Shown: positions 1-12,299 of the stretch, in pieces
Layout: the number at the start of each line of letters is the position of its first letter
Position numbering within the stretch: position 1 is the first letter of the stretch
Source of the DNA: Acanthacorydalis orientalis
Taxonomy: Eukaryota > Arthropoda > Insecta > Megaloptera > Corydalidae
DNA length: 64,000 nt
NCBI GenBank assembly: GCA_034766995.1
Contig: CM068322.1
Coordinates: 5,202,089-5,266,088 of the forward strand
Reading direction: 5' to 3'
Position numbers and translations under genes: made by a program
The notes under the pieces: generated by a model
What the model was told of the DNA's origin: nothing
Databases searched by the model: none
What the model saw: only the letters and a program-made list of their open reading frames with translations

Positions 1-397
1 AAGTATATCCGCGTAAAGATATTTTTACTTTGAATCTCAAGAAAGGCATAATTAGTTTGTATTTCGAAAAATATTATTGATTATTATGAAACCAAAAAAT
101 ATCATAGAGAGGTATTGAACTCAAATGATCTTATGAATATAAGGTAGACATCAGTTACTTTCCAGCCACTAGTGACGATAACTTGTATATTTATAGTTGA
201 CATAATAGATTGTTAGATTACACATAAAATGATGGAAATTATGTTAAAATTGAAATCTCTAGTTTCTTATTTTTTGCTCTAAAAATCCTTTTCGGTGTAA
301 AAAATCATTATAATGAATTAATTTCCAACAGAGGCAATACTTGCATACTTACGAGCACCTAAGGGTTTGAGTCAATTATGATTAGACACGATAAGTA
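1..397. other. AT-rich non-coding DNA
   Basis: Unique-looking AT-rich sequence with no open frame, no recognisable repeat and no RNA motif that I can support. It ends at the TA dinucleotide (396-397) that precedes the first deleted mariner. Confidence 0.6.
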
Positions 398-966
398 TTA
401 GGTTAGTGGGAAAATATTTGCAGTTTTTGGTTTCTCAATACTAACCATAACTTTTTTCAATGAAAGTGTCATTTCATTATGTTTATGTTAATATCATTTT
501 AAAGTCCATTTTTCGGTTTGTCTTTTGGTAACTTTTACTTCAGTTTTAATATTAATTATGCTTCAAATTGGACTATTAAATTAAAGATAGAAAAGGAACC
601 AATAAAACTTTTTTGTAGTCCAAAACAGTTGGTAACTCAACAAAAACTTCTAGCAAAATAAAGGATGATTTTGTTGTGGGTACCGTTAAAGAACGTACGG
701 TACAATAATGGTTCCAAAAATTTCATACTAATGACGAGAAGCTTGAAGATGAAAAATTTCATGGGCGTACTTCTTCAGTTCATAACGACCAACTGAAGGC
801 GTTAGTTTAATCAGAACCGCGCGAAAAATTCGAGAGCTTCTACAGAAAATAGGCGTTAGTCATCGAACACTCCTGGACCACTTAAAACAACTAGTAAAAT
901 AAAAAAATCGAAAAGCGTACATGAATTTGAAGATCATAAACAACAATTATTTTTCTACATATAGAA
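398..966 (+). mobile_element. Internally deleted mariner, family M1 copy A
   Basis: A TA dinucleotide precedes a 5' inverted repeat beginning TTAGGTTAGTGGGAAAATAT, which resembles Hsmar1/cecropia-type mariner ends (TTAGGTTGGTGCAAAAGTAA, from memory). About 230 bp in, a broken frame reads as the helix-turn-helix half of a mariner transposase: GTVKERTVQ-stop-WFQKF, then SVHNDQLKALV, then a frameshifted stretch equivalent to LLDHLKQ. Just after the point matching the WVPHEL linker (here ...KAYMNL), the sequence jumps to the 3' inverted repeat (CATAAACAACAATTATTTTT, ending CTACATATAGAA). The whole catalytic DDD domain is absent. Stops and frameshifts make it a dead, non-autonomous element. The 3' end is degenerate and a 3' TA duplication is not clear. 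Confidence 0.82.
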
Positions 967-3455
967 TCATAAGCCATGCTTCATTTTAAATTAAAATTTA
1001 TAATTATTTATTTAAAAATATCCGAATTTAAAATATTGAAGTAAAATATATAAAGGAATTTATTCATTACATATTTTATGAACATTTATTAACTAGCTTT
1101 TAATTCGAAATTTTCTTAGTTTGCCATTAGTCGAGAGTTTATAAAATACATGTTATTCATAATAAGTTTTAGAAATCGAATAGTGATTCATTATAAATTC
1201 TCTTTAATTTAAATGTGAGAAAAACATTTTTGTCTCATTTAAATTTTGACGCTACTATTACTACATTCACTTTTACATTTTTTATTTACTTTAGATAACA
1301 TATATTTTTTTAACAAAAAGTTGAATTATTATATATATTATTATGTATATTATATATTAAATTATTATAATTATTATATATATTATTATATATATTTTTT
1401 TGACTCATGTTTATGTTAATTTTTCCAGAGTACAATTTTTTTCTAACTTTTATTGCGTAGCAAAGTTATCAATAATCAATTATAAAATTTTTGATCACAA
1501 ATATTGATGTGGTTTTTGAAAAATTTGAATACTGAATTTATGAAAGTAAAGTAAGATTTTATGCAAAACTACAATTGTGTCTAATTAGATACGTCTATTT
1601 TTCTGCTACATGGAGTAAGTATATTTTTTCGGATTTGATTTTTTAAACGACAGAAAAAAATATCTGAAATGCAGTGAAATCTATATAGATTTTTCTGGAC
1701 CTAAATATTATTTTTAAGCATAAGAACGCTATTTAATTTATTGAGTATACGAAAAATTCATTTGTGAAATATTTTGTTATTATTAGTTAATTGACATAGT
1801 ATTTCATTACATACTTGTTTCAAAAATGTCCTAGATATCTAACACCTATCAAAATATCTGATAACCAGAACATAAAATGTGCAAAAAAGTATAATGTATG
1901 TACAAATATTACATATATTATTCATGAAAATTTAGTAGAAATTTCTTTTTTAAACAAAAAGAATTTATAACTCATCAAATAAATTCATCAACACGATATA
2001 CAAATAAATAAAATAGCTTATGCAGATAGTTACTAAAGGTACATAGTAAAAGTGTTGAATAAATATTGACAGTATCAATGAAAATTTTGAAAATGTCAAC
2101 TGGAAAATAATAAAATTCGTTTATCATATACAACAATATATACTTTTCTGAAACAGATTCTAAATAGAAAAATGGGTATTGAGTAAGTAATTAGAAAATA
2201 AGTTATGCCCAGAACTAGAATGTGGCAAAATTATTGTATAATGATTTAGAATTTCAGATGAGATGAAAAGCTTGTAATATAATTAACAGGCATTGTAAAA
2301 GGCGAATTTTTACAATAATTGATGATTTATAATACTTAATATAGTTTAAAAAGTAGTGCAAAAAGAGAAGAAACTGCTTAGTTATGAAAAATCAGGAAGA
2401 GCATGACATATTTTTTTTCTTCACTCGCCGCATTAAGAAATGAAATATATTTCAAAAACATTTTTTTTAAAAAAAGATCAATTATTACCGAGAAAGATAT
2501 TAAAAAATAGTTCAAATTTTTAAAATTTGGAAGAGAACATACAAAACATACTTTAATATCAAAATATATTTTTCTTATAACTAAAAATAATGGTAAATTA
2601 ATTATTAGTATTCATGAAACCTTGTTTATTATGCAAGTTTATGGATGATGAGTTGATTAAGTTAATCTGATTGGAAAATATTGAAATATGTAGATTATTT
2701 TACAGCAACTTTGATAATGTAACAATTTTGTAACATTCAAGTAATTATAATTGTATAAATAACATTTATTTTTTTATATAAAACTATAAAAATATGCATT
2801 TAATATAAACTCTAAGATTATAAATAGTATAGAAAAATAGAAGTACAATTATTTCTCATATGTATTGTGTTGTCTTTCACAAATAAAATCTTTTCAACCC
2901 ACAATTGATCATTCCTGATTGTTGGTTATTATGCGTATTTCGATGAAGAAAAATCTGATTTTTCCCTACCATGAATCTTAACGTCCTAGTGCTTAATATT
3001 TAACAATTGCCGATTCGAATAATTTTTTTCAAATATCATTTTTCTTGTCTTTAACTGCGTTTTTCTATAGAAACTATTTTTTTTGTCAAATTTGGATATT
3101 TATCCCTTTTGTATGCAATTCACACTATAATTCTAGCACTGTAGCGAAGCTCAATTTTACCACTGAATTCTCCACAGCCCTGAAAACCATAAAAAATATT
3201 CTATAACTATATCACAAATCAATGTTGGACTTTGATAGAGATGCCACAACACTCAGATACAGAAAAGTTTTTATGGGTTGAGCAAAAAATTATATATGAA
3301 GTTCCCTGCACTTATCTTGTTTCCATACCTCTCATTGATAATTTAATAAATTGATATTACTACTGCTCTTAACCTATCTTTTTCATGAGTATATTATATT
3401 TATATATTTTGCTCTATTAAAAAATTAAACAATTTTAGAATTATTTTACATAAAA
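967..3455. other. AT-rich non-coding DNA
   Basis: About 2.5 kb with no coding signal. It contains short AT-only runs (about 1325-1400, TTATATATATTA-type units) and a weak antisense copy of the CACAAACC dispersed block near 1490-1532. Nothing else is supportable. Confidence 0.55.
1488..1532 (-). repeat. Short copy of the CACAAACC dispersed repeat
   Basis: On the minus strand this reads as a shortened version of the CAGTTAC.CCACAAACC...TTTCTGATCAAAAAT block seen better at 35.2 kb. Here TTTTTGATCACAAATATT is followed by ATGTGGTTTTTGAAAAA on the plus strand. It is short and AT-rich, so chance similarity cannot be excluded. Confidence 0.35.
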
Positions 3456-3499
3456 ATGAATATTTTTTTTAAAAAAAATATATATTTTGTTGATATTCT

Positions 3500-3536
3500 G
3501 TCTACATATCTATTTATCTATCTACCTATCTATCTT

Positions 3537-3573
<37 letters not shown>

Positions 3574-3601
3574 ATATATATATATGTATATATATACATA
3601 T

Positions 3602-3635
<34 letters not shown>

Positions 3636-3665
3636 ATACATATATATATATATATATATATATAC
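3500..3665. repeat. (TATC)n then (TA)n microsatellite
   Basis: TATC/TACC tetranucleotide repeats run into about 130 bp of (TA)n interrupted by TGTA, TACA and TATAATA. The overlapping 95-codon frame is only a poly-(YI) translation of this repeat. Confidence 0.95.
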
Positions 3666-3860
3666 ATACATTTATATAAATGTGCGTGTTGGTGTGTGTT
3701 TATATATACAAAAAGTAAATCTAAGAAAATTATTAATATATAAATAATTGATGATAATTTTAGTTAATATTAGTATTTACTTTTATATTATATAAATATT
3801 ATATATGTAACGGACAAATATATCCATATATACTATTATATATTTATTCACACATACATT

Positions 3861-3884
3861 CTCTCTCTCCCTCTCTCTCTCTCT

Positions 3885-3921
<37 letters not shown>
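3861..3921. repeat. (CT)n(TA)n compound microsatellite
   Basis: About 24 bp of CT repeat passes directly through CTATACATA into about 36 bp of (TA)n. The CT-then-TA polarity recurs at other loci in this window. Confidence 0.95.
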
Positions 3922-3923
<2 letters not shown>

Positions 3924-4389
3924 CTTCTAACACATATAATTGAAAAATATACAATTACAATCAAAAATGAAATCACGCAATAAAAATACTCCGTACTAAT
4001 TAATCAAGCTTTTTTTAAATTATGTTATGCCGTTTTTCATTAATATTACCATAATTACATTTTTTATAATTATTATGCTTAATTGCTTCATATTTTTCAC
4101 TGCGCTAGCTTTAGCATACACTTTTTGAAAGCGTTTGTCGTAGCTATTTGTCACTTTCAAGTCGTAATCATTCATAATTTCTATTCTTATTTATTGTAAG
4201 GAAAATCTATTTAAAAACCTCTGTTAATGAAATACGAATATTGAATTCAATTCCGTTAATAAATCTCATTTTTTAGAATTACTTGTTTGATAAATATTCT
4301 TTTTATATCATTTTGTTTATTTTTAATTACAGCATTAATTGGACTTTTTTAAATATTCAGATATAAATGTATATACACTCATATATTTT

Positions 4390-4436
<47 letters not shown>

Positions 4437-5080
4437 TTATTTATTTATTCTTCAACTTTATGTAGTGAAATTTTATTTGTGAAAGAATATTACCATAAAT
4501 ATTTCCATTTCTGTATATGTTTGTAATTTCTATAAAACAAAAAATTAATTTTATTTTAATATAAAATTAAACTAGATTTTATTTTCACCTTATGTAATTC
4601 GAAAATTTTTCTTTTTACGATTCATTTATTCAACTACACATTTCATAATTGTTTAATCCTGATTTAATAATTTTTCAACGAAAATTAATTACATGTAGAA
4701 TAGAAACATTAATGTAAATCAAAATTTTGTTTGTTTACGAAAGGGGATACAAATAAAAAAGTATTCTTTTTTACAAAGAGAATTCCAAGGTTATTTTTAT
4801 TGAAATATAAACTATGTTGGAATGCTTTTTCAAATTAGATATAATTTTGAATAAAAACTATGAATAAAATCACATTGGTTAAGAATGTATTACTGCGAGT
4901 TAAATAAGAAGTAGAAAGCAGATCAAGATCAGCAAATTATTAGATAATTGAATAATATTCTCCAAAACAAAATTATTAAAAAATATGATTTCTTAAAATT
5001 ATGCATAATTAATATAAATTACTTGATGAAGCTTTTATTTTATGCATAAAATAATAAAAATATGCATCGGTTCTAATACG
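3922..5080. other. AT-rich non-coding DNA with one TA array
   Basis: No gene is visible. It contains a (TA)n array at 4393-4432 followed by TTTA repeats. The rest is unique-looking AT-rich sequence. Confidence 0.55.
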
Positions 5081-5083
5081 TTT

Positions 5084-5133
<50 letters not shown>

Positions 5134-5135
5134 AA

Positions 5136-5232
<97 letters not shown>

Positions 5233-5247
5233 ATATATATATATATA
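5081..5247. repeat. (TA)n array with palindromic ends
   Basis: TTTGTTTATA at 5081-5090 and TATAAACAAA at 5127-5136 are exact reverse complements around pure (TA)n, giving a 56-bp perfect palindrome. The array continues to about 5247 with an internal (GT)n run at about 5187-5202. Confidence 0.95.
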
Positions 5248-5339
5248 AAATGATTACATTGCTATATACCTAATAATAATTGTATAAGCATGATGAGTTT
5301 AAAAAAAATGCTTTTTGTTTCATTCGGTCGCATGTACAG

Positions 5340-5410
5340 TCTTATAATTGAGAAGTGAGCGAGCGCAGTTAGCCCGGAGTTTTGTGAACGAAGCGAGCAG
5401 GGGAGAAGCC

Positions 5411-5415
<5 letters not shown>
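5340..5415 (+). repeat. GC-rich GGGG..GCCCC dispersed motif, copy 1
   Basis: A GC-rich island in AT-rich DNA, reading GTGAGCGAGCGCAG, then GAACGAAGCGAGC, then AGGGGAGAAGCCCCCT. The last segment is a small palindrome and abuts a (TA)n array. Related motifs occur at about 8.7, 28.0, 32.8, 51.6 and 52.9 kb. The function is unknown; it is probably part of a dispersed repeat. Confidence 0.6.
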
Positions 5416-5448
<33 letters not shown>

Positions 5449-5461
5449 GTATATATATATG

Positions 5462-5497
<36 letters not shown>
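5414..5497. repeat. (TA)n microsatellite
   Basis: Three (TA)n runs separated by TGTATATG and GTATAAA. Confidence 0.95.
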
Positions 5498-5501
<4 letters not shown>

Positions 5502-5527
5502 CAAATGAAAGTATTTGAGAAAAACAA

Positions 5528-5660
5528 TTATACTTCCATGAACCCATTTTTCAGTTACTCCACAAACGAAAACAAATTTTCTGATAAAGAAGATGTCAAT
5601 AAAAGATTATTAATTATTTTTTATCGTTGATAATGTGGTTTTTAACTGTGAATCCATCTT
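5528..5660 (+). repeat. CACAAACC dispersed repeat, plus-strand copy
   Basis: It begins TTTTTCAGTTACTCCACAAA and continues TTTTCTGAT, TTATTAATTATTTTTTATCG and ATCCATCTTCATTAG. The blocks follow the same order as the copies at 35.2 (minus strand) and 54.8 kb. It lies about 120 bp downstream of the GC-rich motif at 5340-5415. There is no coding potential. It is likely a decayed non-autonomous element; the superfamily is unknown. Confidence 0.55.
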
Positions 5661-6104
5661 CATTAGAGAGATAAAGTACAGAAAAAGTTAATTGTCTTGA
5701 TGTGAAAAAATAAAAAGAACTTTCATTATTGTATCCCATTACGGATGATAGTATCGCCAAATAAATGGGCATAAGTAATAATAAAAATTAGAAATAGACA
5801 CCTATTAAACATTTTTGATCAAAAAATCTATAATTTTTGAAGTTAGTAAAAAAAATAATTTTTCAAAGTGAATTTAGCGACAATGCGAGAACTATGTTGA
5901 AGACAAATTATTATTTCTTACTTTATATTTAACTTTGCAATGACATTTTTATTGTATTTATTTATATTTAAAACAGAGAGACATGAACAATCAAAAATAT
6001 TTAGAACAGTGGCATTCAAAGGATAAAAAATAAAATAAATATAAAAATATTTTCTCGTAATATAGTTCTAACTTTGGTAAAAATCATTCTAATATGTGAA
6101 TTAT

Positions 6105-6235
6105 TTTCTCACTCCACAAACCACACAAAAATTATATTAATCAAAATCTTTTTTAATTAAATAAACAATTATTGACCATTTTTGTAGTCATTTAATCATC
6201 TTCAGTGCACTAAGGCACGGAAAAAATATTTTTCT
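6105..6235 (+). repeat. CACAAACC dispersed repeat
   Basis: TTTTCTCACTCCACAAACCA, then AATCAAAATC, TTATTGACCATTTTTGTAG, and ATCATCTTCAGTGCACTAA. The order matches the 54.8-kb copy (TTTTTACTCCATAAA ... CATCATCTTCAGAGTACCAA). Confidence 0.6.
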
Positions 6236-7387
6236 ACTAGTAAATCAACGAAAAAAATATTAATATTAAATTAGGAAAAGAATGTCAAGTGTTTAAACAT
6301 ATAAAAAATCATATATTTCATGTAAACATTTTTTAAAAAATAAACCTAAAAATTTTGTTTTAAATAATATTAGAAAAATAAATGAAATTTTTATTTCAAT
6401 GGAACAGATAAATTGATACCTGAGTCTATGTCTACAATGTCTTTCAACTGTTCTAGATTAATTGTAAGAGCAGATAGTTTTATTCCTTTGAAGTTCTCGA
6501 CAAGAACATTAAGTATTAATACATTTTGCCCGTTCTGATATATAGTTGTTGCAAAAACTATAAGTTATGCACTATGAAGTTTTCTCGAAAGTTTTTAATG
6601 ATAGAAAATGTGTAAATAGATTATAATATTATAGAATTCTGTATAGTCATTATTTATACCCGCCGATTTAATTAAACTACTTCACCATTTTTGAAACAGC
6701 TCATTGTTTAAAGTTTGAGCATATTTCAGTAACTAATCCAAAGTTATCAACCATAATTTTTAAGAATTTTACAGGAGTAAGTAAGTCACTTATTTTAAAA
6801 ACGACAAAAAATTTTTTCGAAAATATTTAGGATATAATTTCAATTTACTTAAATAAATTTGGAAGTACTAAAATAGTATTTTAATATTAGTACTTATTTA
6901 TATAATCTAGAATTGATAACAAAAATAGTATTTTTATTTCCTAAACTAAATATTTCTTTCTTAATTATTTATCTGTAAAAAATTGGACTTAGATTTTACT
7001 TATTTTGAAATTTAAGTTGAATCAATATTGCTGTCAGATAATTATAATATAATTATATATAACAATATTAATTTATTTAGACTTAAAATATATAAGTATT
7101 ATTGTAATATAAGTAAGTGCAGAATAAATTTTCTGCAGAAAAGAAGCATATTTCAATACATTTTTATCATTAAAAAGTGTTCTTCTTAATCATAAAACTG
7201 TCGTCGAAAGAGGTTTTTGCAACTTCAATATTTTATTCAAGATATTTATTCAAACATAACTTTCTAGTTTTTTCTATATACCTTATAAATATTATATATA
7301 TATATTTCATATAAAATTAAAAATTACTTGAAAAATATGTTTATCTGTTTAATTTAATAATAAATATAAAATTGACTCATTTCTACA

Positions 7388-7470
7388 AATTAATTTTTCA
7401 CTAACCGCACAAACCACTAATTTTAATATCAAAAACACCGTCATCATCATCTTCACTTTATAACATGGCA
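7388..7470 (+). repeat. CACAAACC dispersed repeat, shortened
   Basis: AATTTTTCACTAACCGCACA followed by AACCACTAATTTT, then directly by CGTCATCATCATCTTCACTT. The middle of the repeat is missing compared with the 6.1- and 54.8-kb copies. Confidence 0.5.
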
Positions 7471-8677
7471 TTATTACTATCCTCACACGAAAAGAGGTAA
7501 TTGTTTTGTACTACATTCATTAACTTCTAGTTTCGGAATCATTCTGTAACACTAATAACTCGTTACCTTTGATATTATTGTTCAGAAACTTTGTAGAAAT
7601 CTATATATAAATTTATTTTTTTTCTTGAAATTTTGTTATATATTTAATATTTATAAATATGTATAATTTATAAAAAATATATAAATATTGTACAAAAAGT
7701 TCCAATCACAAAATTAATCTATAGGAAAATGAGAATAAAAATAAATATATATATATATATTAATTTCAAATTTATGCACTGGGTAGTAATAGGTTAAATA
7801 ATATTCAAACTGCAGTTAAAGTTGAATATTTGTATATTAGTATCATTATTGTCGGTTTTGTTGAAAATTTTCAAAAAGAAATTAAAATAAATTAATGACA
7901 GTTATTAACATATCTAATTTGTTATGATTTTTTTCATCGGACGTATTTCTTCAATAGGACATATAAATAAAACCATTTTTTGAAGATTATAAATCATTTT
8001 GTAATGTGTTAAGTCTTAAAAAAACATTTTATTAAAACTATATATGTTTAAGAAGTAAGAGCTTCTAAAGAATGAAATCATTTTATGACTAGTATACATC
8101 ACATTGTGCATAATATGTATAAGCAATTTTTATGACTTCTGCAGTTCATGTTGCATAAAATCGTTATAAAACAACTATGTAAAATAAATACTGCAACGTT
8201 CTTGCAGAGAACACGTACTATCAATATATTTCAGACTGTCCGACTTGTAGTCCCAGATGATAATATACCTATTAATAATCCAAACTCCTATATTATCATG
8301 GTGGTGTCTTGAATAAAATCTAGTGGAGACATATTGAAAAACAGTCATTTATTTAGATAATTACGACCTGTATCGATTTTTTTCTAATCACTTATACAAA
8401 CTATGTAATCATATTATGGAATATGTGATCGACTTTATATCTCAAAATAATTCGATCAAACATCACAATATTTTCTGTGAAAATATAAAGAAAAAAACAT
8501 GATTTTTATACAAAACTCTGTCAGATTTTTAAATTTTATACCAGACCCCCTATACTCTGCAATATCTTTGTATATAAAAAAAAATAATTCCGATGTAAAA
8601 TTTCCAAAAAACATTTTTTTTATATTTTTCGTGTTAAAAAATAAGAAACTATAATTTGTTAAATTCTGTTATTTGTT

Positions 8678-8768
8678 AGGGGAGAGTGAGCATTAACGAA
8701 CGAGGGGTGAATTCCCTCCCCGAGGGGATCCGTGAACATAACAAGTAGGAAGCAGAGTCCCATGATAT
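8678..8768 (+). repeat. GC-rich GGGG..GAGTCCC dispersed motif, copy 2
   Basis: AGGGGAGAGTGAGCATTAAC, then CGAACGAGGGG, CCCTCCCCGAGGGGATC, then AGGAAGCAGAGTCCCATG. The final segment and the AT-rich stretch after it resemble copies 4 and 6 (about 32.8 and 52.9 kb). Confidence 0.6.
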
Positions 8769-9069
8769 TTTAATAAAAGTATTTAAAAATATAATTTTCA
8801 TATTTATTAATACATAACGATGAGTAATCTTATTCTAAGAACATAGACGAAATTACTCTCACAGTACATGTAGGATAAGTAAATAACATGAACTATTATA
8901 ACATATTAGGCACAAAGATATTGTTTTATTAAGTAAAAAATTAAAATATTCACGATAATTCTAATAAGTTGTGCCATTGATTTATATTCCTATTTTAAGG
9001 AGCAAAATTGTCTACAAATAAATTTATCACATTAGAATAACATTATGTATTCTATTATTTATCATTATT

Positions 9070-9085
9070 TTCTCTCTCTCCCTGT

Positions 9086-9127
<42 letters not shown>
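9070..9127. repeat. (TC)n(TA)n compound microsatellite
   Basis: TCTCTCTCTCCCTG passes into about 37 bp of (TA)n. It abuts the transposase relic that follows. Confidence 0.9.
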
Positions 9128-9131
<4 letters not shown>

Positions 9132-9203
9132 TTTAAATTTAGATTTAAAATTTTGATTTGTCGTCTCTTTGGTTTGACGAGTTTGTGTATTTGAAGAAAG
9201 ATT

Positions 9204-9262
9204 GATGGTTGGTTATTTGGTATTTAAAAGCGAGTCAACAACTTGCGGCATTGATGACAGAA
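9204..9262 (+). repeat. Degenerate GGTTGGTT hairpin repeat
   Basis: GATGGTTGGTTATTTGGTAT followed by AAAAGCGAGTCAACAACTTG and CGGCATTGATG. It aligns block for block with the better copy at 10571-10640, but the stem bases have decayed. It sits just upstream of the transposase relic. Confidence 0.5.
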
Positions 9263-9284
9263 AAAAGAGGACGTAGGAAAGTCA

Positions 9285-9998
9285 TTATGGAAAGCTATTC
9301 AGTTAGATAGCGTGTGCTTATTGAAAAAGATTTTATGAAAATTAGCCTTCATTAATCATGGTGACGCTTAGAAAATTATACTAAAATTTCAGTCATAGCA
9401 ATGTACCAAATAAACCCCGATTAGTGAATGGATTCAAAAATAGTGGTTCAGTAGAAAACAGGCCAAAATTTGAGTGTGTTCGAACCGTACGCTTAATGGA
9501 GAACATTGAAGTTGTGCATCAACGTGAGGCCAAAACTCCCAACACCTCTATTCGATAACATGCACAGGATTTGAGATTTTCTCGTTAAAATGCATGGAGT
9601 ATTTTAAAAAAATATTTTTTTCCCGTATAAAATTCATGTGACGCAAGGACATTAGACCAATGACATAAACACTGCCAGTAGTACAATAATTCGTTGTTGC
9701 AAATAAATATAGACAACTCGGAATTTTAGAAGAAAATCGTCATGACTAATGAGGATTACTTTGACCTGAGTTGTTTCATTAACTAAAAAAAATAACCGTT
9801 GTTGGGGTTCTGAAAACCCATAATTGATTCATCAACGATCCACTATGTTAAATGCTATGTTTCTGAACCAATTAACTTTGAGATTCGACAATATAAATTG
9901 GCCACAAAATGTTCCAAATTTAATAGACCCAGAATTTTATCTGAGGATTCCTCAAGATCACGGTTTAAGCGATAAAGTCAAAGACAATGTAATCTAAT
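9285..9998 (+). pseudogene. Decayed insect DDE transposase (WPPRSPDL type)
   Basis: Several frames read in order as one transposase of the Tc1/mariner superfamily common in insects. The blocks are ISEWIQK and SVENRPKF (HTH region), RTVRLMENIEVVHQ, TPNTSIR..AQDL.FSR.NAWSILKK, a ...THVTQGH-like linker segment, then RCWGSENP.LIHQRSTM, and finally INWPQNVPNLIDPEFYL. The last corresponds to the family motif WPPRSPDLTPLDFFLWG, with the usual LWG replaced. The usual SDEAHF catalytic aspartate segment and the stretch before NWP are missing or unreadable, so it is shortened, full of stops and not functional. No inverted repeats were located. Confidence 0.72.
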
Positions 9999-10070
9999 TA
10001 ATATTTGAATTTAATTAATGAGTGATCATTAAATAACCTATTTTTATGGAAACCTATTATAATAATGAAG

Positions 10071-10570
<500 letters not shown>

Positions 10571-10640
10571 ATGATTGGTTGGTTATTTGGTGTTAAAGGG
10601 CGCGTTGACAACTAAGGTCATTAGCGCCCGGTATCTCTTT
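10571..10640 (+). repeat. GGTTGGTT hairpin element
   Basis: ATGATTGGTTGGTTATTTGG leads into a hairpin with stem GGGCGC (10598-10603) and GCGCCC (10624-10629); the loop contains CTAAGGTCATTA. The layout (GGTTGGTT, spacer, GC stem, 'AGGTCAT' just before the closing stem) matches, from memory, the head of abundant insect SINE-like repeats that read GGTTGGTT...GAGGTCATCGGTC. A degenerate relative lies at 9204-9262. Confidence 0.55.
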
Positions 10641-10704
10641 TTAGATTCCTACCATATAACAATCGGCGTTCTTCATCGGGTTGCCTTTAACACTTCATAT
10701 ATAA

Positions 10705-11687
10705 AGCCTGGTTCACACGTAGCCAATAATTTAGTAGAGTTTAGTCGATTGGTCGAGAAATTTAGTACTCGAACAATCTGAACACTCACACTTTAGTCGA
10801 GTGAAATTGAATGGTCCAGTTATGAGTCGAGTTTAGTAAATAGAAGTCTATTTTATTGTTCAAGTAAATAGACCTTCTTTCCAGTGGACTTTCCTGTTTA
10901 CTAAATATGTGTGGATAGGTCCGTGTGCGTTTAGTGTAGAATAGACACAGCAATCAACGTATTATGTAGTAAAATAAGTGCAATAATGTACTGTCATGTG
11001 TCTATTAAATGTATATGTTAAATAGAAGTTTTAAATACAATAATGTTAAATGTTATAAAAAACCTAATTGCTTATAATAGTAACATTTTATTATTATATA
11101 CTAAGATTCATGTAAAAATCCGCCATACAAATATGTATTCTAATTTATTTTATTTATGTTATTCCAATTACGGTTTTCTGAGAACAGAGGACATATTTCA
11201 ATTATGAACAGTTCTGCCCCCAGATCAATAACTTAATCTTTCATAAGCTTAATTTTAAAATTACTAAAGGGAGAGTATCAAAAATGTATATGTCTCACTT
11301 TTCTGAGACAAATAATTCATTTTTATTTTGACAAGAGTGATATGACAACAGTGATACTTGAAGAAAATAAAAGATCAAAAAAAAAGTTTAGCTTTGAAAT
11401 ATTAATTTATACTCCCACCACCGCGAGTTCATCATCGTGACAAGTTTTATACTTCATTTCTTTGTATAACGTTAGAACAAAGTGCTACCAGAGTCCGAAA
11501 GCAACATCAGTACTCGGTACTAGACTCGAGATTACCGTGTCAACTAAACTAATGGCTGCGTATGAACGCTTGTTTGACTATCCTTAATTTAAGAAACTCT
11601 ACTAAATGACTTGCTCGTGTGAACAATAAGTTCACTTAACTTAATTACTATACTCTACTAAACTACTGGATACGTGTGAACTGGTCT
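10705..11687. mobile_element. Harbinger-like MITE, complete, 983 bp
   Basis: The left end begins AGCCTGGTTCACACGTAGCC. The reverse complement of the right end begins AGACCAGTTCACACGTATCC. The first 41 bp of the two ends agree at about 34 positions, including an exact TTTAGTAGAGT block. TAA lies immediately outside both ends (10702-10704 and 11688-11690), a 3-bp target duplication as expected of PIF/Harbinger elements, whose ends also typically carry a GTT/CACA core. Subterminal DNA repeats GTTTAGT/ACTAAAC words and a GTCTATTT...AAATAGAC hairpin. No transposase frame is present, so it is non-autonomous. Superfamily is inferred from duplication and end sequence only. Confidence 0.8.
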
Positions 11688-11911
11688 TAAGTGCCTACTT
11701 CCATTTAAAATATAATTCTTCTTCTCAGGCGAATATTTGTCTCTTTTTCGCTTCAGTGTAAATTATCTAAATATGTATAGGACTTAACAATATTTTATTA
11801 TATCATTTTTAAAAGACAGCATAAAATTAATTTTAAATATATTATAAAAGTCCTGCTATGTAAATCGTTTTTACTTATTCTGTTATATTTACACACTACT
11901 GCAAAATTTTC

Positions 11912-11916
<5 letters not shown>

Positions 11917-11956
<40 letters not shown>
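11917..11956. repeat. (TA)n microsatellite
   Basis: About 40 bp of uninterrupted (TA)n. Confidence 0.95.
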
Positions 11957-11958
<2 letters not shown>

Positions 11959-12299
11959 CTCTCTTTTCGCATCAATTTAAAATATTCTAACAAAAACTAA
12001 ACACTCTTCATTAACAAAATTTCAATTTTATTAAGTCTATTCTTACTTTTAAATTTATGTTTGAGACCATCTGAAAAATTTAAATATTTATATATATTAG
12101 TGGATGATAAGCAATCTGATAACATTATAAGGTTAGCATCTTAATTTTAGTACATATATATATATACAGATATAAATACATTTCGTTTGGAAATACATTT
12201 CCTTATTTCTGATCATTATTTTCCGCTTCATTAAGCAAACACTCGTAGTAGTTCATTACACTGAAAGATATATATTTTACGTTATGCACGTTTCTTAAA
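11957..12299. other. AT-rich non-coding DNA
   Basis: Nothing recognised; small TA run near 12155. Confidence 0.5.

Larger units (their letters stand above)
5661..8677. other. AT-rich non-coding DNA
   Basis: About 3 kb with no gene. Apart from the CACAAACC blocks at about 6105 and 7388 and tiny TA runs (about 7290 and 7745) I see only unique AT-rich sequence. Confidence 0.55.

Noticed and set aside
3456..3743. A 95-codon open frame, and many similar 60-100-codon frames rich in Tyr and Ile
   Set aside because: They are translations of (TA)n repeats, open on both strands and in several frames, so they are not evidence of genes.
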